Source: JAHRVQ01 sp963976815 (GTDB lineage Bacteria; Pseudomonadota; Gammaproteobacteria; Pseudomonadales; Azotimanducaceae). Taken from it: a stretch of 64,000 nucleotides of DNA. The position numbers and the translations under genes were made by a program. Where the stretch lies: the NCBI GenBank assembly GCA_963976815.1, contig CAXBLU010000014.1, positions 29,286 to 93,285 on the forward strand, in the 5' to 3' direction. Positions 1 through 9,289 of this stretch are shown here, one piece after another. Position 1 is the first letter of the stretch. Each line of letters opens with the position of its first letter. The notes below the pieces were generated by a model, which was given only the letters and a program-made list of their open reading frames with translations, was not told where the DNA came from and made no database searches.

Positions 1-2
1 TG

Positions 3-287
3 ACTGACGATGAGACCAGTTACTACCTCGATACCAGGCACATAATGAAAAATAAGAAGCCACTCTTTTTTGGTGCAGTGCAGATCAAGAAAAACTACGT
101 CAGCTTTCACTTAATGCCCGTCTACGTTAACCCTTCTTTGCTTGATTCAATGAGTGCCGAACTTGGTAAGCGGATGCAAGGTAAGTCCTGCTTCAATTTT
201 AAAAATGTTGACCATAACCTGATCAAAGAACTCAAAGCGTTGACGCAAGCTGGATACCAATTTTATGTCGAAGAAAATTATATCTAA
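3..287 (+). CDS. DUF1801-like (YdhG-type) small protein, 5' end outside window
   Basis: The frame is open from the first bases of the window, so the true start lies upstream; the ATG at 45 is internal. The visible 94 residues look like the C-terminal part of the small DUF1801-like family, with the strands 'LFFGAV' and 'VSFHLMPVY' and the core 'RMQGKSCFNF'. Members are small cytosolic proteins without an established reaction. The stop at 285-287 is followed in the same frame by a fragment resembling a GNAT C-terminus. Family assignment is by recall of the motif pattern. Confidence 0.65.
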   Translation, partial: TDDETSYYLDTRHIMKNKKPLFFGAVQIKKNYVSFHLMPVYVNPSLLDSMSAELGKRMQGKSCFNFKNVDHNLIKELKALTQAGYQFYVEENYI

Positions 288-362
288 GGTCGCGCCCAAA
301 CTTTCTATGAGAAGCAGGGCTTTGCTAAGGACGGAGCAACTGCGCTGAGCCATCTAATTTGA
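288..362 (+). pseudogene. C-terminal scrap of a GNAT acetyltransferase
   Basis: Directly after the preceding stop, in the same frame, 24 sense codons read GRAQTFYEKQGFAKDG and end in a TGA at 360-362. The pattern R-x-x-x-FYEK-x-GF is the typical last helix and strand of GNAT N-acetyltransferases. No start codon or upstream GNAT sequence is present, so this can only be a gene remnant or a coincidence. A second and longer GNAT remnant lies at 9379-9600. Confidence 0.4.
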
Positions 363-404
363 AAATTCAGTTTGTTTAACTTTACCAAATTGTTAGGAAT
401 GACA

Positions 405-908
405 ATGTATGAAACTCGGGTTGAATTGGAATCCATGCAAAATCTTTTGGATGAGAGCTATCAAAACGCGGGAAAGCATTTGTTGTCGATTCATCAAGAC
501 AGTTGGCGGTTATCTGCTATAGATTTGTCGGACATGCTTCGAGGAGTCTGTGTCTTGAACCTTGCGACGATTAATCGTGTCGGTGCGCCGATTGTTGCGC
601 CGGTTGATGGTTTGTTCCTGGCAGGGAAATTTTGGTTTGGATCCGCCCCGGAATCGCGACGATTTGCACATATTCGGCGGGATAATCGGGTGAGCGCTTC
701 TTACACGGTAGGAGAAGAGGTTTCTGTTGTGGTGCATGGACATGCCCATGAGGTCGATACCCGTTCGGGTGATTACGAGCAACTGCATGATTATTGCCGT
801 GAGACCTATGGTGCTCGGTACGATGAATGGGGTTACTGGGGCAATGCGCCGTTTGCCTGGATAGAAGCGAATCGCATGTATGCCATCAAAATGTCCCACA
901 GGGATTGA
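405..908 (+). CDS. Pyridoxamine 5'-phosphate oxidase-like flavin-binding protein
   Basis: A 167-residue protein with the split-barrel pattern of the PNPOx-like family: 'VCVLNLATINRVGAPIVAPV', then 'FWFGSAPESRRFAHIRRDNRVSA', then a 'VVVHGHAHEV' strand. Such proteins bind FMN, F420 or haem and act as cytosolic oxidoreductases, but the substrate cannot be deduced. I prefer the ATG at 405 because AGGA at 395-398 is well spaced from it. A TTG at 372 and an ATG at 399 are alternative in-frame starts. The next gene begins nine bases after the stop, so the two are probably co-transcribed. Confidence 0.75.
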   Translation: MYETRVELESMQNLLDESYQNAGKHLLSIHQDSWRLSAIDLSDMLRGVCVLNLATINRVGAPIVAPVDGLFLAGKFWFGSAPESRRFAHIRRDNRVSASYTVGEEVSVVVHGHAHEVDTRSGDYEQLHDYCRETYGARYDEWGYWGNAPFAWIEANRMYAIKMSHRD

Positions 909-917
909 GGTTGAATC

Positions 918-1325
918 ATGGCGGGTTACTCGGGGACACCGTTGTTTAAAAAGCTTGGCATTCAAGAGGGCTTCCGGGTTCGAACCATCGCTGCTCCTGA
1001 TCATTATCTTGAACTGGTAGACGGTCTGCCAATCGGTGTCAAAATTTCATCCAGGTTGCGGGGTGAAGTGGACATGTACCACATTTTCACAAAGCGTTGT
1101 GAGGAACTGCCTGGTTTGATTCAAACTGCGATCCAGGCAATTCCCAGTAACGGCATGATCTGGGTCTCCTGGCCCAAAAAGTCCTCGAAGGTAATATCAG
1201 ATATGACCGAGGATGAAATTAGAAGGGTTGCGTTGCCGCTGGGGTTGGTGGACGTGAAGGTGTGCGCGGTAGATGATGTCTGGTCCGGGCTAAAGTTAGT
1301 CATGCGAAAAGAAAATAGACGGTAA
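918..1325 (+). CDS. DUF3052 family protein
   Basis: A 135-residue cytosolic protein with the DUF3052 signature: 'MAGYSGTPLFKKLGI' at the start, 'MIWVSWPKKSSKV' in the middle and a C-terminal 'VCAVDDVWSGLKLVMR' segment. The function of the family is unknown. It starts nine bases after the PNPOx-like gene, with TTGAGG as a weak ribosome site, and probably shares its transcript. Confidence 0.8.
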   Translation: MAGYSGTPLFKKLGIQEGFRVRTIAAPDHYLELVDGLPIGVKISSRLRGEVDMYHIFTKRCEELPGLIQTAIQAIPSNGMIWVSWPKKSSKVISDMTEDEIRRVALPLGLVDVKVCAVDDVWSGLKLVMRKENRR

Positions 1326-1358
1326 CTCATCAGTAACTCAATCAAAACAATACTCTGG

Positions 1359-2195
1359 ATGACAGGGGCTATATTAAGCTTCTGCTTGATGGCGGTTGCC
1401 GCCCGGGAGTTGGCGGGAACGATCAGCGTATTTGAGATCTTGTTCTTTCGTAGTGTGATAGGCCTGTGCGTTGTGACAATGATCATCCTCGGGATGAAGC
1501 GCAAACAGTTGTTTCAGACTCGTCGGATAAAAACGCACCTGTTAAGAAACGTATTTCATTTCGGCGGGCAGTTTGGCTGGGTGTGGGGAATCGGTTTATT
1601 GCCGCTCGCAACGGTATTTGCCCTGGAATTTACGGTACCGGTCTGGGTGACTATTATTGCTGCGTTGTTTCTGCATGAGAGGGTAACAATATATAAAGTG
1701 ATCGCAGTAACCCTGGGATTGATTGGAGTAGGCGTAATTGTTCAGCCCGGTATCGCGATTTTTGATTCCGCCTCTTTTATCGTACTTGGCGCAGCGATTT
1801 GTTATGCGGTTGCCCATAGCACAAACAAGTCTCTGACCAGCAGCGAAGCTCCGATCACAATCCTGTTCTATATGTGTCTTGTGCAGCTACCTATCGGACT
1901 TACCTTCTCTCTTGCGGAATGGACCTGGCCAACAGTATTGCAATTACCCTGGTTAATGGTGATTGGACTGACTGCATTGACTGGTCACTATTGTTTGTCC
2001 CGCGCAATGCAATTGTCAGATGTGGGTGTTGTGATCACCCTGGAGTTTTTCAGGCTGCCGCTGATTGCACTGATCGGCGTACTGCTCTATTCAGAAGGTT
2101 TTGATCTGTCGATACTGTTAGGGGGTGCGCTTATTCTTGTTGGCAATCTGTTTAACATCCAGCGTCGCTCCTCAATCCGGTCGATGAAAGCATAA
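1359..2195 (+). CDS. EamA/DMT-superfamily transporter
   Basis: A 278-residue, strongly hydrophobic protein with about nine or ten membrane segments and the two-fold repeat of the drug/metabolite transporter superfamily. The first repeat includes 'FEILFFRSVIGL' and 'VTLGLIGVGVIVQPG'; the second ends 'LLGGALILVGNLFNI'. Members export amino acids, nucleobases or small drugs through the inner membrane; the substrate here is unknown. No other ATG, GTG or TTG is available upstream before the in-frame stop at 1323, so the start is secure, although the first helix is short for the family. Confidence 0.8.
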   Translation: MTGAILSFCLMAVAARELAGTISVFEILFFRSVIGLCVVTMIILGMKRKQLFQTRRIKTHLLRNVFHFGGQFGWVWGIGLLPLATVFALEFTVPVWVTIIAALFLHERVTIYKVIAVTLGLIGVGVIVQPGIAIFDSASFIVLGAAICYAVAHSTNKSLTSSEAPITILFYMCLVQLPIGLTFSLAEWTWPTVLQLPWLMVIGLTALTGHYCLSRAMQLSDVGVVITLEFFRLPLIALIGVLLYSEGFDLSILLGGALILVGNLFNIQRRSSIRSMKA

Positions 2196-2294
2196 TTTCT
2201 TAAACCGCTATCAATTAGCTTATTGCTGCTTCGATATTTCTGCTAGAAAGTCGTATTATTAGCCTAATTAAACCCGATCCTACTGAGAGCCAAC

Positions 2295-3035
2295 GTGTCT
2301 ACGAATTCAATTCGAGTGCCTAAAGCCGCTGAACTGATCGCGGACACCTTACGCAAGCGAATTGTTTTGGGTCAGCTTCAGCCTGGCGACGCACTCATGT
2401 CTGAATCTGAGCTAATGGTGGAGTTCAAAGTATCGCGAGCATCTCTACGCGAAGCCTTTCGAATTTTGGAAGTGGAATCGTTGATTGAGATTAAACGGGG
2501 TGCGCGGGGTGGCGCTAGGGTTACTCTACCCAGCGATAAAGCGGCTGCAAACACAATGTCTGTATTGATGCAGTTGCGAGGCGCTACCTTGTCGGATGTT
2601 TTTGATGCAATGCTGATCCTCGAACCACCGATGATCAATCAGCTTGCGAAGACCCGGTCCGCTAAAGATTTGAAGTTGTTTCATGATCATCTCGAATGGG
2701 AGGCTGCCAATTTCGAGAACTTTCAGGTTCATGCAGAAACAACCATCGAGTTCCACCAGTTGCTCGGCAGATGCTCTAAAAATGTCGTGCTAGCGCTTAT
2801 TCTTGGTGTATTAGATGAGGTGTATCGACGACATACACCGCACATGGTTGGCAAGCAGTTGAAGAACCAGGCTGATCTGAATCGGCAGGGATTCCAAAAT
2901 AGGAAGTCCGTTGTTGACCTTATTGAGGCCAGGGACGGTGATGGTGCCGAATCTCTTTGGCGGAAGCACTCTAAAGGCGTGAAAAAAATCCTCCTCGCGG
3001 AACTCGGCGATGCAACGGTGCTAGACCTATTTTAG
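2295..3035 (+). CDS. GntR-family (FadR subfamily) transcriptional regulator
   Basis: A 246-residue regulator. Residues 10-75 form the winged helix-turn-helix ('SESELMVEFKVSRASLREAF', wing 'GARGGARVT'), and roughly 100-230 form an all-helical FCD ligand-binding domain. GTG start. FadR-type regulators usually control adjacent catabolic or uptake genes and respond to a small carboxylate-like ligand. The likely targets are the oxidoreductase, oxygenase, receptor and esterase genes that follow; CTAATTA motifs lie upstream of this gene (2264-2270) and in the divergent promoter at 4195-4264. Confidence 0.88.
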   Translation: MSTNSIRVPKAAELIADTLRKRIVLGQLQPGDALMSESELMVEFKVSRASLREAFRILEVESLIEIKRGARGGARVTLPSDKAAANTMSVLMQLRGATLSDVFDAMLILEPPMINQLAKTRSAKDLKLFHDHLEWEAANFENFQVHAETTIEFHQLLGRCSKNVVLALILGVLDEVYRRHTPHMVGKQLKNQADLNRQGFQNRKSVVDLIEARDGDGAESLWRKHSKGVKKILLAELGDATVLDLF

Positions 3036-3105
3036 CGAGCCAATTTGGCAATCCAACCTAACGTCTAAAATTGGTTAGCAACTGGCTTTCGACGTACCTC
3101 TGTTG

Positions 3106-4140
3106 TTAGTTACTGACTGTAGGTCCGTGACGTGTCGTGCCTCTAATATCCAACCCCGCCGCTGTATAGATGCCATCTAGTACTGCCATGTTTGCTATTC
3201 CATCCCTGCCAGGGGTGGTTACTGGCTTGCCCTGTAGCAGAAGGTCAGCGACTGCTTGTAACTGGTATACATAGGTCGTTGTGGTTGAGAACTTTTGTTT
3301 TGTGGTGGTGCCGTCAACGGTGACTTTGAGTGAGTTACCGAACTGTGGCAGAAACGGGTTTTTTGCCTCTAACACACCTTTAGTGCCGCGAATTGTCACT
3401 AGTGACTCCACTGAATCATGAACGATGGAGCAGGATAACAAGCCTGTAATGTCGTTTGAAAACCTCAGTTTGATATCCATTGAGCCGTCTATATTTTCTG
3501 CCACGATTTTTGCACTTGCAGAATCAATAGTGGGAGATTCCGCGAATATAGTGCGTAACAAATTGATGCCATAAGCCCCCAAATCCATCACCGCACCTCC
3601 GGCGCAATCGAACGATAGGCGGATGTCATCGGGTTCAAGTAACGACTTTGGCACCTTAAGGTTGATTTGAAATGTTTCGATGGTGCCGATTTTCCCACTG
3701 CTCAGGTGGTCGAGGATCGCGACCATCATCGGGTGGTAGCGATAGTGAAAAGCTTCAATGAGATGCAGAGAATGGGCCTGTGCAATCTTCACCATACGGC
3801 TGGCTTCCTCCGCATTGGCTGCGAGGGGCTTTTCTACCAACACATGTTTGCCTGCATTGAGGGCCCTGGTCGCCCACTTCTCATGCAGGTGATTCGGTAG
3901 TGGGATATACACAATATCGATATCTGGATCGTCTAAAAGCGCATCGTAACTTCCGTAGGACCGATCGATTTTATTGTCTGCTGCATATTGCTTAGCGTCG
4001 TTTGGATTGCGTGAGCCGATCGCTAAAACCTGTACCGCCGGTATTTCCCTTGCCGCCTCAATGATTGCTACCTGATTGATTTTGGCGCATCCAAGGATGC
4101 CGAAATTAACAGAGTCATTCACATCAAACCTTTTATGCAT
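3106..4140 (-). CDS. Gfo/Idh/MocA-family NAD(P)-dependent oxidoreductase
   Basis: A 344-residue protein. The N-terminal Rossmann fold carries 'FGILGCAKI' as the dinucleotide loop; 'HVLVEKPLA' is the family's EKP signature, followed by 'EAFHYRYHP'. The C-terminal half is the alpha/beta substrate domain with 'CAGGAVMDLGAYGINLLR'. Members oxidise or reduce sugars, cyclitols or dihydrodiols. It is transcribed away from the oxygenase at 4288, sharing a 147-bp promoter region with repeated CTAATTAG sites. The start at 4140 is the first ATG; a GTG further in is possible. Confidence 0.87.
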   Translation of the reverse strand: MHKRFDVNDSVNFGILGCAKINQVAIIEAAREIPAVQVLAIGSRNPNDAKQYAADNKIDRSYGSYDALLDDPDIDIVYIPLPNHLHEKWATRALNAGKHVLVEKPLAANAEEASRMVKIAQAHSLHLIEAFHYRYHPMMVAILDHLSSGKIGTIETFQINLKVPKSLLEPDDIRLSFDCAGGAVMDLGAYGINLLRTIFAESPTIDSASAKIVAENIDGSMDIKLRFSNDITGLLSCSIVHDSVESLVTIRGTKGVLEAKNPFLPQFGNSLKVTVDGTTTKQKFSTTTTYVYQLQAVADLLLQGKPVTTPGRDGIANMAVLDGIYTAAGLDIRGTTRHGPTVSN

Positions 4141-4194
4141 GAGCTGATAGTGGGGTGATTAAACGCCTAAATTGGAAAGATTGCAATTATTACA

Positions 4195-4264
4195 CTAATT
4201 AGATAATCTCAGCTTTATCTTCGTAAATTCACATAACTTAGTAGCAACAAGCAGGCTAATTAGC
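4195..4264. promoter_or_regulatory. Two CTAATTAG palindromes in a divergent promoter
   Basis: The palindrome CTAATTAG occurs at 4195-4202 and again, extended to GCTAATTAGC, at 4255-4264. These lie between the divergent oxidoreductase and oxygenase genes. A related CTAATTA sits at 2264-2270 in front of the GntR gene. Repeated palindromes in a regulator promoter and its neighbouring divergent promoter suggest the GntR operator. This is inference; AT-rich 8-mers also recur by chance. Confidence 0.4.
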
Positions 4265-4287
4265 ACCGAAAGAGAGGGGTGAAAAAA

Positions 4288-5328
4288 ATGACCAATCACA
4301 AGGATAATTCCCATAGTCAGGCGGATATCGAACCTGTTGAGCCAGGCATCATCGAACCGGTTTATTTTCACGCCGAGCGTTTTCCGGTTGGTTCCCAGGC
4401 AAGTGTCGACTATCTGGAGGAGCATGGTTACGTTGTGGTTGCCAATGCATTAGATCAGTCCGAGTGTGACAAGGCGTTAGATCTCACCTGGGACTATTTG
4501 GAAAAGCTCGAGACAGGTGTTGATCGTCACGACTGGAAAACCTGGGGCGATGATCGGTGGCCTACCGTGGTTCATGGCGGAATTTTGCCTGGGCATGGTA
4601 TCGGTCATAGTGAAGCGCAATGGTTTATTCGCGGTGTGCCTAATGTGAAGAAAGCATTTGCTGCAGTCTGGGATACCGATGAACTGCTTGTGAGTTTTGA
4701 CGGCATGGCGCTCTGGCGACCCTGGAGTTTGAACGAAGCCTGGAAAACCAATCGAGGTGGTTCGTGGTTACACATCGACCAACATCCGATTTCTCGGCCC
4801 GGTCGACAGTGTATACAGGGGCTCGTGAACCTGTTGCCAACATCAGAGGAGACCGGAGGCAATGTTCTGATACCTGGTTCCCACAAAAGCTTCGAAAAAA
4901 TTCCTGAGGTTTATCCAGAAAGACTAGGGCGACTGCCGATAGATCTGGATCACTTCAGGTTTCCTGCTGATGATCCATTGTTGGCGGGTACGCAGCCCAT
5001 TGTTTGCCATTTAGAGGCTGGCGATTTACTGCTCTGGGACTCTCGAGTCATTCATTGTAGTACAGCCGGGACCGGAGCTACTTCGGCGGAAGCGAAACTA
5101 ACGCGAGCGATTTCTCTGGTTTGCATGATGCCTAAGCATCTTACACCTCCCGAGGTGATTGAAGCGCGCAAAGATGCGGTTGAGAACGTTATCTCGACCA
5201 CAAACTGGACCGATCAATTGGTTAATGCGGATCATTTTCAACCCATTTTGGATGAGCCAAATCCCGAGCGCTTTAAGAGGCCAGAGCCCCCCGTGTTGAC
5301 TGAGGCTCAAAAGCAACTTGTTGGGTAA
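4288..5328 (+). CDS. Phytanoyl-CoA dioxygenase (PhyH)-like Fe(II)/2-oxoglutarate oxygenase
   Basis: A 346-residue protein with the double-stranded beta-helix of the PhyH family. The iron ligands are visible as H162-x-D164 in 'WLHIDQHPISRPG' and H256 in 'LLLWDSRVIHCS', with 'NVLIPGSHKSF' between them. PhyH enzymes hydroxylate fatty acyl or small natural-product substrates with 2-oxoglutarate as co-substrate. The ATG at 4288 is chosen because AGAGAGGGG (4271-4279) is well spaced from it; a GTG at 4279 is an in-frame alternative. It leads into the TonB receptor and esterase genes on the same strand. Confidence 0.83.
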   Translation: MTNHKDNSHSQADIEPVEPGIIEPVYFHAERFPVGSQASVDYLEEHGYVVVANALDQSECDKALDLTWDYLEKLETGVDRHDWKTWGDDRWPTVVHGGILPGHGIGHSEAQWFIRGVPNVKKAFAAVWDTDELLVSFDGMALWRPWSLNEAWKTNRGGSWLHIDQHPISRPGRQCIQGLVNLLPTSEETGGNVLIPGSHKSFEKIPEVYPERLGRLPIDLDHFRFPADDPLLAGTQPIVCHLEAGDLLLWDSRVIHCSTAGTGATSAEAKLTRAISLVCMMPKHLTPPEVIEARKDAVENVISTTNWTDQLVNADHFQPILDEPNPERFKRPEPPVLTEAQKQLVG

Positions 5329-5427
5329 TGAGCAGAGACCCAATTCAATTCGGCCGTGACGCTACCAAATTAAATCGTCATTTATATTAATTCTATGGGA
5401 ATAAAATCAAAAAAGAGGGAAGTCTGT

Positions 5428-7644
5428 ATGAGCTATTTAGCTAAGATTAGGAAGGTAATCTACGGGACTCAACACCATTACTTTTTTAGTGTCATCGCAA
5501 CTAGTCTGTCTATTGGTTGGGTGGTTCCAGCGATGGGAGCGGATAAGCAAGATTCAACAAATGAAAGATATATAGAAGAAGTTGTCGTTACGGCTCAGAA
5601 ACGCGAACAGTCGGTTCAAGATGTGGCGGCTTCATTGACCGCCGTTTCAGCGGACGAACTTGAGGCGAAAGGTATAAAAGATCTGACGGATCTTCAGTTC
5701 GCGGTTCCAGGAATGCATTTTGGCGGAAGTCTCGGTGATCAGGATATTTCAATTCGGGGGATTGGCGCTTACAACCGACAGCCTGGTGTTGCTGTGAGTA
5801 TCGATGGGGTATATCAAGCCAGGACGACGACGGCGCAGCTTTACCAATTGGATCTTGCGCGGATTGAAGTGCTGCGAGGTCCCCAGGGTACACTCTATGG
5901 TAAAAACTCTAATGGCGGGGCGGTTAACTTTGTAACCGCTGACCCGACCAGAGAAGCCGAGGGTAAGCTTGGCTTCGGCTACTCTGATTACAATGAGTAT
6001 GCTCTGGAGGCCTTTTATAGTGGTCCGATTAGCGATCGAGTGTCGTTTCGAGTTGCACTAGATCATACCGATCGAGGTGATGGTTGGATTAAGAATAACG
6101 TTCCCGGCCAAGAGGACTTAATGCAGGGGCGAATGACTAACCTGCGGCTTAAGTTGCAAGCAGATATGACTGATAATCTTTCTGTCGGATTGATGTATGC
6201 CAAGGGAGCTCTAGACGGACCGTTGGAACAGTATGTCCTCTACACTGACAATCGAGCACTTGCGACGGGTGTTCCCCAGATCTTAACGGCGAATGTCACC
6301 ACTAAACCACTTGAAACATTTTCCGATACCGAGACTGACACGGATCGTGAATATGATTTGTTTAGTGTGACCGTAAATTGGGACGGGGAATGGGCATCTT
6401 TAAAGTCAATCACGGCTTATCAGGAATTCGACGATAGTTTTGTCACAGACCGTGACGCCTCGGACCTGCCAATATTTGATGTGGATGATGATACGAAAAG
6501 TGAAACCTTCAGCCAGGAATTTAACCTGGTTGGCGGCAGTGACACGATAAATTGGGTCGCCGGCGTCTACTATATGAAAGACGAGGGTGGACGAAGAAAT
6601 ATCTTCAATAATGCGTTGCCCGTTCAGGGCCTTCCTCTACCGAGTACTTTCGATTTTAACCAGACAAAGTACGAGACAACCTCAGTTGCCACATTTTTTG
6701 ATCTAACCTGGGGGTTCTCAGATCGTGCCCGGGTCAGTGTAGGTCTTCGTCATACTAAAGACGAAATATCAGAAGCGCACAACATCGATTTCTCTGTCCT
6801 GACGCCTACGCCAGTTCTTGCGTTGCAAATTTGCGATCAGGCAATTGATGAAGAATGGGATGCAACAACAGTCCGCGTCGTTGGCCAATACGATTTGAGT
6901 GAAAGCTCTAATCTGTATCTGTCCTATTCCGAAGGTTACAAGGCGGGAGGCGTTGCTCAATATGAATGTACACCGGCTTACAACCCCGAGGAAGTGAATG
7001 CCTACGAATTGGGATACAAGGGTACGCTAGGTGATGGTCGAACCAGTTTGAATGCCGCGTTTTTTGCCTATGACTATCAGGACTTTCAAATCAGTCAGGT
7101 GCAGGGAATTGGTAGCGTGACACGTAATGCAGGGGATGCAGAAGTTAAGGGCGCTGAATTCGAGCTGTCGACAGTATTCAACGAGAACTGGTCAGCATCT
7201 ATGGGCGTGACTTTCTTAAAAGCGACTTATGGGACATTTTCTAACGTTGATGCCTTTGCGCTTGCGTTAGGTAATCAAGATGCGACAGGCAATCCATTAA
7301 GCAAATCTCCTAAGAGAAGCGTCAATGCGGGTGTTGTTTACAATACTGCCGCACCCTGGGGCGGTAATCTGAATCTTAGGCTCGATGCTGCTTATCGTTC
7401 AAGAACCTATTTCCGCGAATTTGAGGTTAAAGATGATTCGCAGCCTGCATATACCGTAGTGAATATTAATGCGGGCTGGCAAAGTGAGAATGGTGATTGG
7501 GAGGCTAGACTGTTTGCCAAGAATGCGACCGATGAGGAATATATTACCAACATTCTTGCAGCAGCGTCTGTGGGCGGTCGTTATGCTACTTGGGGCGCGC
7601 CGCGAATTATTGGCTTTCAGTTAACCCGTCGGTTTGGAGGTTGA
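5428..7644 (+). CDS. TonB-dependent outer-membrane receptor (first)
   Basis: A 738-residue outer-membrane protein. A signal peptide ends near residue 37 ('VVPAMGA'), a TonB box follows ('EEVVVTAQKREQSVQD'), then the plug with 'SIRGIGAYNRQPGVAVSIDGVY' and 'IEVLRGPQGTLYGKNSNGG', and a long beta-barrel ending in aromatic-rich strands ('GFQLTRRFGG'). Such receptors import large or scarce molecules with energy from TonB-ExbBD. The start at 5428 follows AAAGAGGGAAG; an ATG at 5395 has no good ribosome site. The esterase starts two bases after the stop, indicating translational coupling. Confidence 0.93.
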   Translation: MSYLAKIRKVIYGTQHHYFFSVIATSLSIGWVVPAMGADKQDSTNERYIEEVVVTAQKREQSVQDVAASLTAVSADELEAKGIKDLTDLQFAVPGMHFGGSLGDQDISIRGIGAYNRQPGVAVSIDGVYQARTTTAQLYQLDLARIEVLRGPQGTLYGKNSNGGAVNFVTADPTREAEGKLGFGYSDYNEYALEAFYSGPISDRVSFRVALDHTDRGDGWIKNNVPGQEDLMQGRMTNLRLKLQADMTDNLSVGLMYAKGALDGPLEQYVLYTDNRALATGVPQILTANVTTKPLETFSDTETDTDREYDLFSVTVNWDGEWASLKSITAYQEFDDSFVTDRDASDLPIFDVDDDTKSETFSQEFNLVGGSDTINWVAGVYYMKDEGGRRNIFNNALPVQGLPLPSTFDFNQTKYETTSVATFFDLTWGFSDRARVSVGLRHTKDEISEAHNIDFSVLTPTPVLALQICDQAIDEEWDATTVRVVGQYDLSESSNLYLSYSEGYKAGGVAQYECTPAYNPEEVNAYELGYKGTLGDGRTSLNAAFFAYDYQDFQISQVQGIGSVTRNAGDAEVKGAEFELSTVFNENWSASMGVTFLKATYGTFSNVDAFALALGNQDATGNPLSKSPKRSVNAGVVYNTAAPWGGNLNLRLDAAYRSRTYFREFEVKDDSQPAYTVVNINAGWQSENGDWEARLFAKNATDEEYITNILAAASVGGRYATWGAPRIIGFQLTRRFGG

Positions 7645-7646
7645 TT

Positions 7647-9281
7647 GTGACCCCGGTCAGACAAGTAAGCATATCGGTAATCTCTCTGCTGATGACTTTT
7701 CTGTTGGCGTCCTGCGACTCGACAAGTCCATCAAGCGCTAATTTGATCGTTAGCACGAGTGGGGGGCTGGTTCAGGGTACTGCGGTGCCTGCAAAAGAGG
7801 GAGTGGTTGTATATAAAGGTATCCCTTACGTTGCGCCGCCCGTCGGTAACAATCGATGGCGAGCGCCTCAGCCCGTTGAGCCCTGGGCTGGTGTAAGAGA
7901 TGCCACGGCATACGCCCCTGATTGTTATCAAACTAACTCGGTTGAAAATATTCAGGGTTCCGGTCGACCGGAGGCTGAGGACTGCCTTTATCTCAATGTC
8001 TGGACGTCTCCGGAGCAAAACACCAAGAAGCCGGTGATGGTATGGATTCATGGCGGCGGTTTCATTATTGGGAGCGGCAGTGAGCCGCGAACCGATGGGG
8101 CTAATTTTGCTGCATCCGGGGTTGTGCTTGTCACAATCAATTACAGACTAGGCCCGTTTGGCTTCCTAGCGCATCCCGCACTAACCCGCGAGTCCGAGTA
8201 CGGTTCAAGTGGCAACTATGGCTTGCTAGATCAGATAGCAGCTCTGCAATGGGTGAAAGAGAATATTGCTTCATTTGGTGGAGATCCATCGAACATTACG
8301 ATTTTTGGCGAATCGGCAGGCGCAATGAGCGTGTGTTATTTAAATGCGACACCGCTAGCCAATGGCCTCTTTCACAAAACCATAGCCCAGTCGGGTGGCT
8401 GTTTTGCTCCTCATCCAACGTTGACCAGTAACAAAAATGTTTTGTCCTACGATGCGCCAATTGTTGATCAGGTGATCGGCTCAGGATATGAAATCGGGAT
8501 GGAAATTGCCGAAACGTTGGGTGTTTTGGGTGACGGCGCCGCGGCGCTTGAAGACCTGAGAGAAATAGATGCTGGAGAGTTGGTTCGCACGCTAAAAAAG
8601 GAGAAAAAAACCATTTATTGGCGTTCTGTTTTTGTCGATGATTATGTCTTCCCAGAGCAAATGCAGAGCTTTATGACATCAGCGCAGTCCGAAAAACGTG
8701 ACGTACTGATCGGGTTTAATTCAGAGGAAGGTGCAAACCTCTGGGCTTCGCAAACTGAACTGGATCACGAATCATGGCTTAGCTATGTCGCTGAGAAACG
8801 GCCGGAACTTACCGAACAGTTCTTAGCTGCCTACGGGCGTGATGCCGGACAATCAACTCGATTTGCGATTCAAAATTTACACGCCGATCATATGTTTGGT
8901 TGGGATATGCGTACCTGGGCTAGATTAACGGAAGCCAATGGTGCGAACGCCTTCGTTTATGTGTTTGAACATCCTGCACCGTTACCCCAGGTCGGTCGTT
9001 CTCTCGGTTCACCCCACGGTAGTGATGTGAATTTTGTATTCGGCAATCCTGACCCTGAACTTTGGGAGGAGATTGACTACAGAGTTTCAAAAACTCTGAT
9101 GTCCTATTGGGTGAATTTTGCAAAGACCGGTGATCCAAACGGCGCTGGCCTACCGGTCTGGCCATCATACAAAAGTAGTGATGAGGCTTTTTTGGAAATT
9201 AATAATACACCCCGAGTTTTACATCACTATCAGAAGGCCAAGTTCGACGCCTATGATGCTCTATTTTCTCTATCCCCCTGA
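7647..9281 (+). CDS. Type-B carboxylesterase family lipoprotein
   Basis: A 544-residue serine hydrolase. A lipoprotein signal is visible ('FLLASC', lipid-bearing Cys about residue 23), so it is probably tethered in the periplasm or outer membrane. Type-B esterase features follow: oxyanion loop 'IHGGGFIIGSG', nucleophile Ser about 223 in 'FGESAGAM', acid Glu about 360 in 'NSEEG', and His about 457 in 'GSPHGSDV'. It hydrolyses carboxylic esters. The GTG at 7647 follows GGAGG at 7636-7640 and lies two bases past the receptor's stop. The context suggests it cleaves the ester that the receptor imports. Confidence 0.9.
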   Translation: MTPVRQVSISVISLLMTFLLASCDSTSPSSANLIVSTSGGLVQGTAVPAKEGVVVYKGIPYVAPPVGNNRWRAPQPVEPWAGVRDATAYAPDCYQTNSVENIQGSGRPEAEDCLYLNVWTSPEQNTKKPVMVWIHGGGFIIGSGSEPRTDGANFAASGVVLVTINYRLGPFGFLAHPALTRESEYGSSGNYGLLDQIAALQWVKENIASFGGDPSNITIFGESAGAMSVCYLNATPLANGLFHKTIAQSGGCFAPHPTLTSNKNVLSYDAPIVDQVIGSGYEIGMEIAETLGVLGDGAAALEDLREIDAGELVRTLKKEKKTIYWRSVFVDDYVFPEQMQSFMTSAQSEKRDVLIGFNSEEGANLWASQTELDHESWLSYVAEKRPELTEQFLAAYGRDAGQSTRFAIQNLHADHMFGWDMRTWARLTEANGANAFVYVFEHPAPLPQVGRSLGSPHGSDVNFVFGNPDPELWEEIDYRVSKTLMSYWVNFAKTGDPNGAGLPVWPSYKSSDEAFLEINNTPRVLHHYQKAKFDAYDALFSLSP

Positions 9282-9289
9282 GAAAATTT

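Noticed and set aside
510..1004. A 164-codon minus-strand frame
   Set aside because: Antisense to the PNPOx-like and DUF3052 genes, both recognisable.
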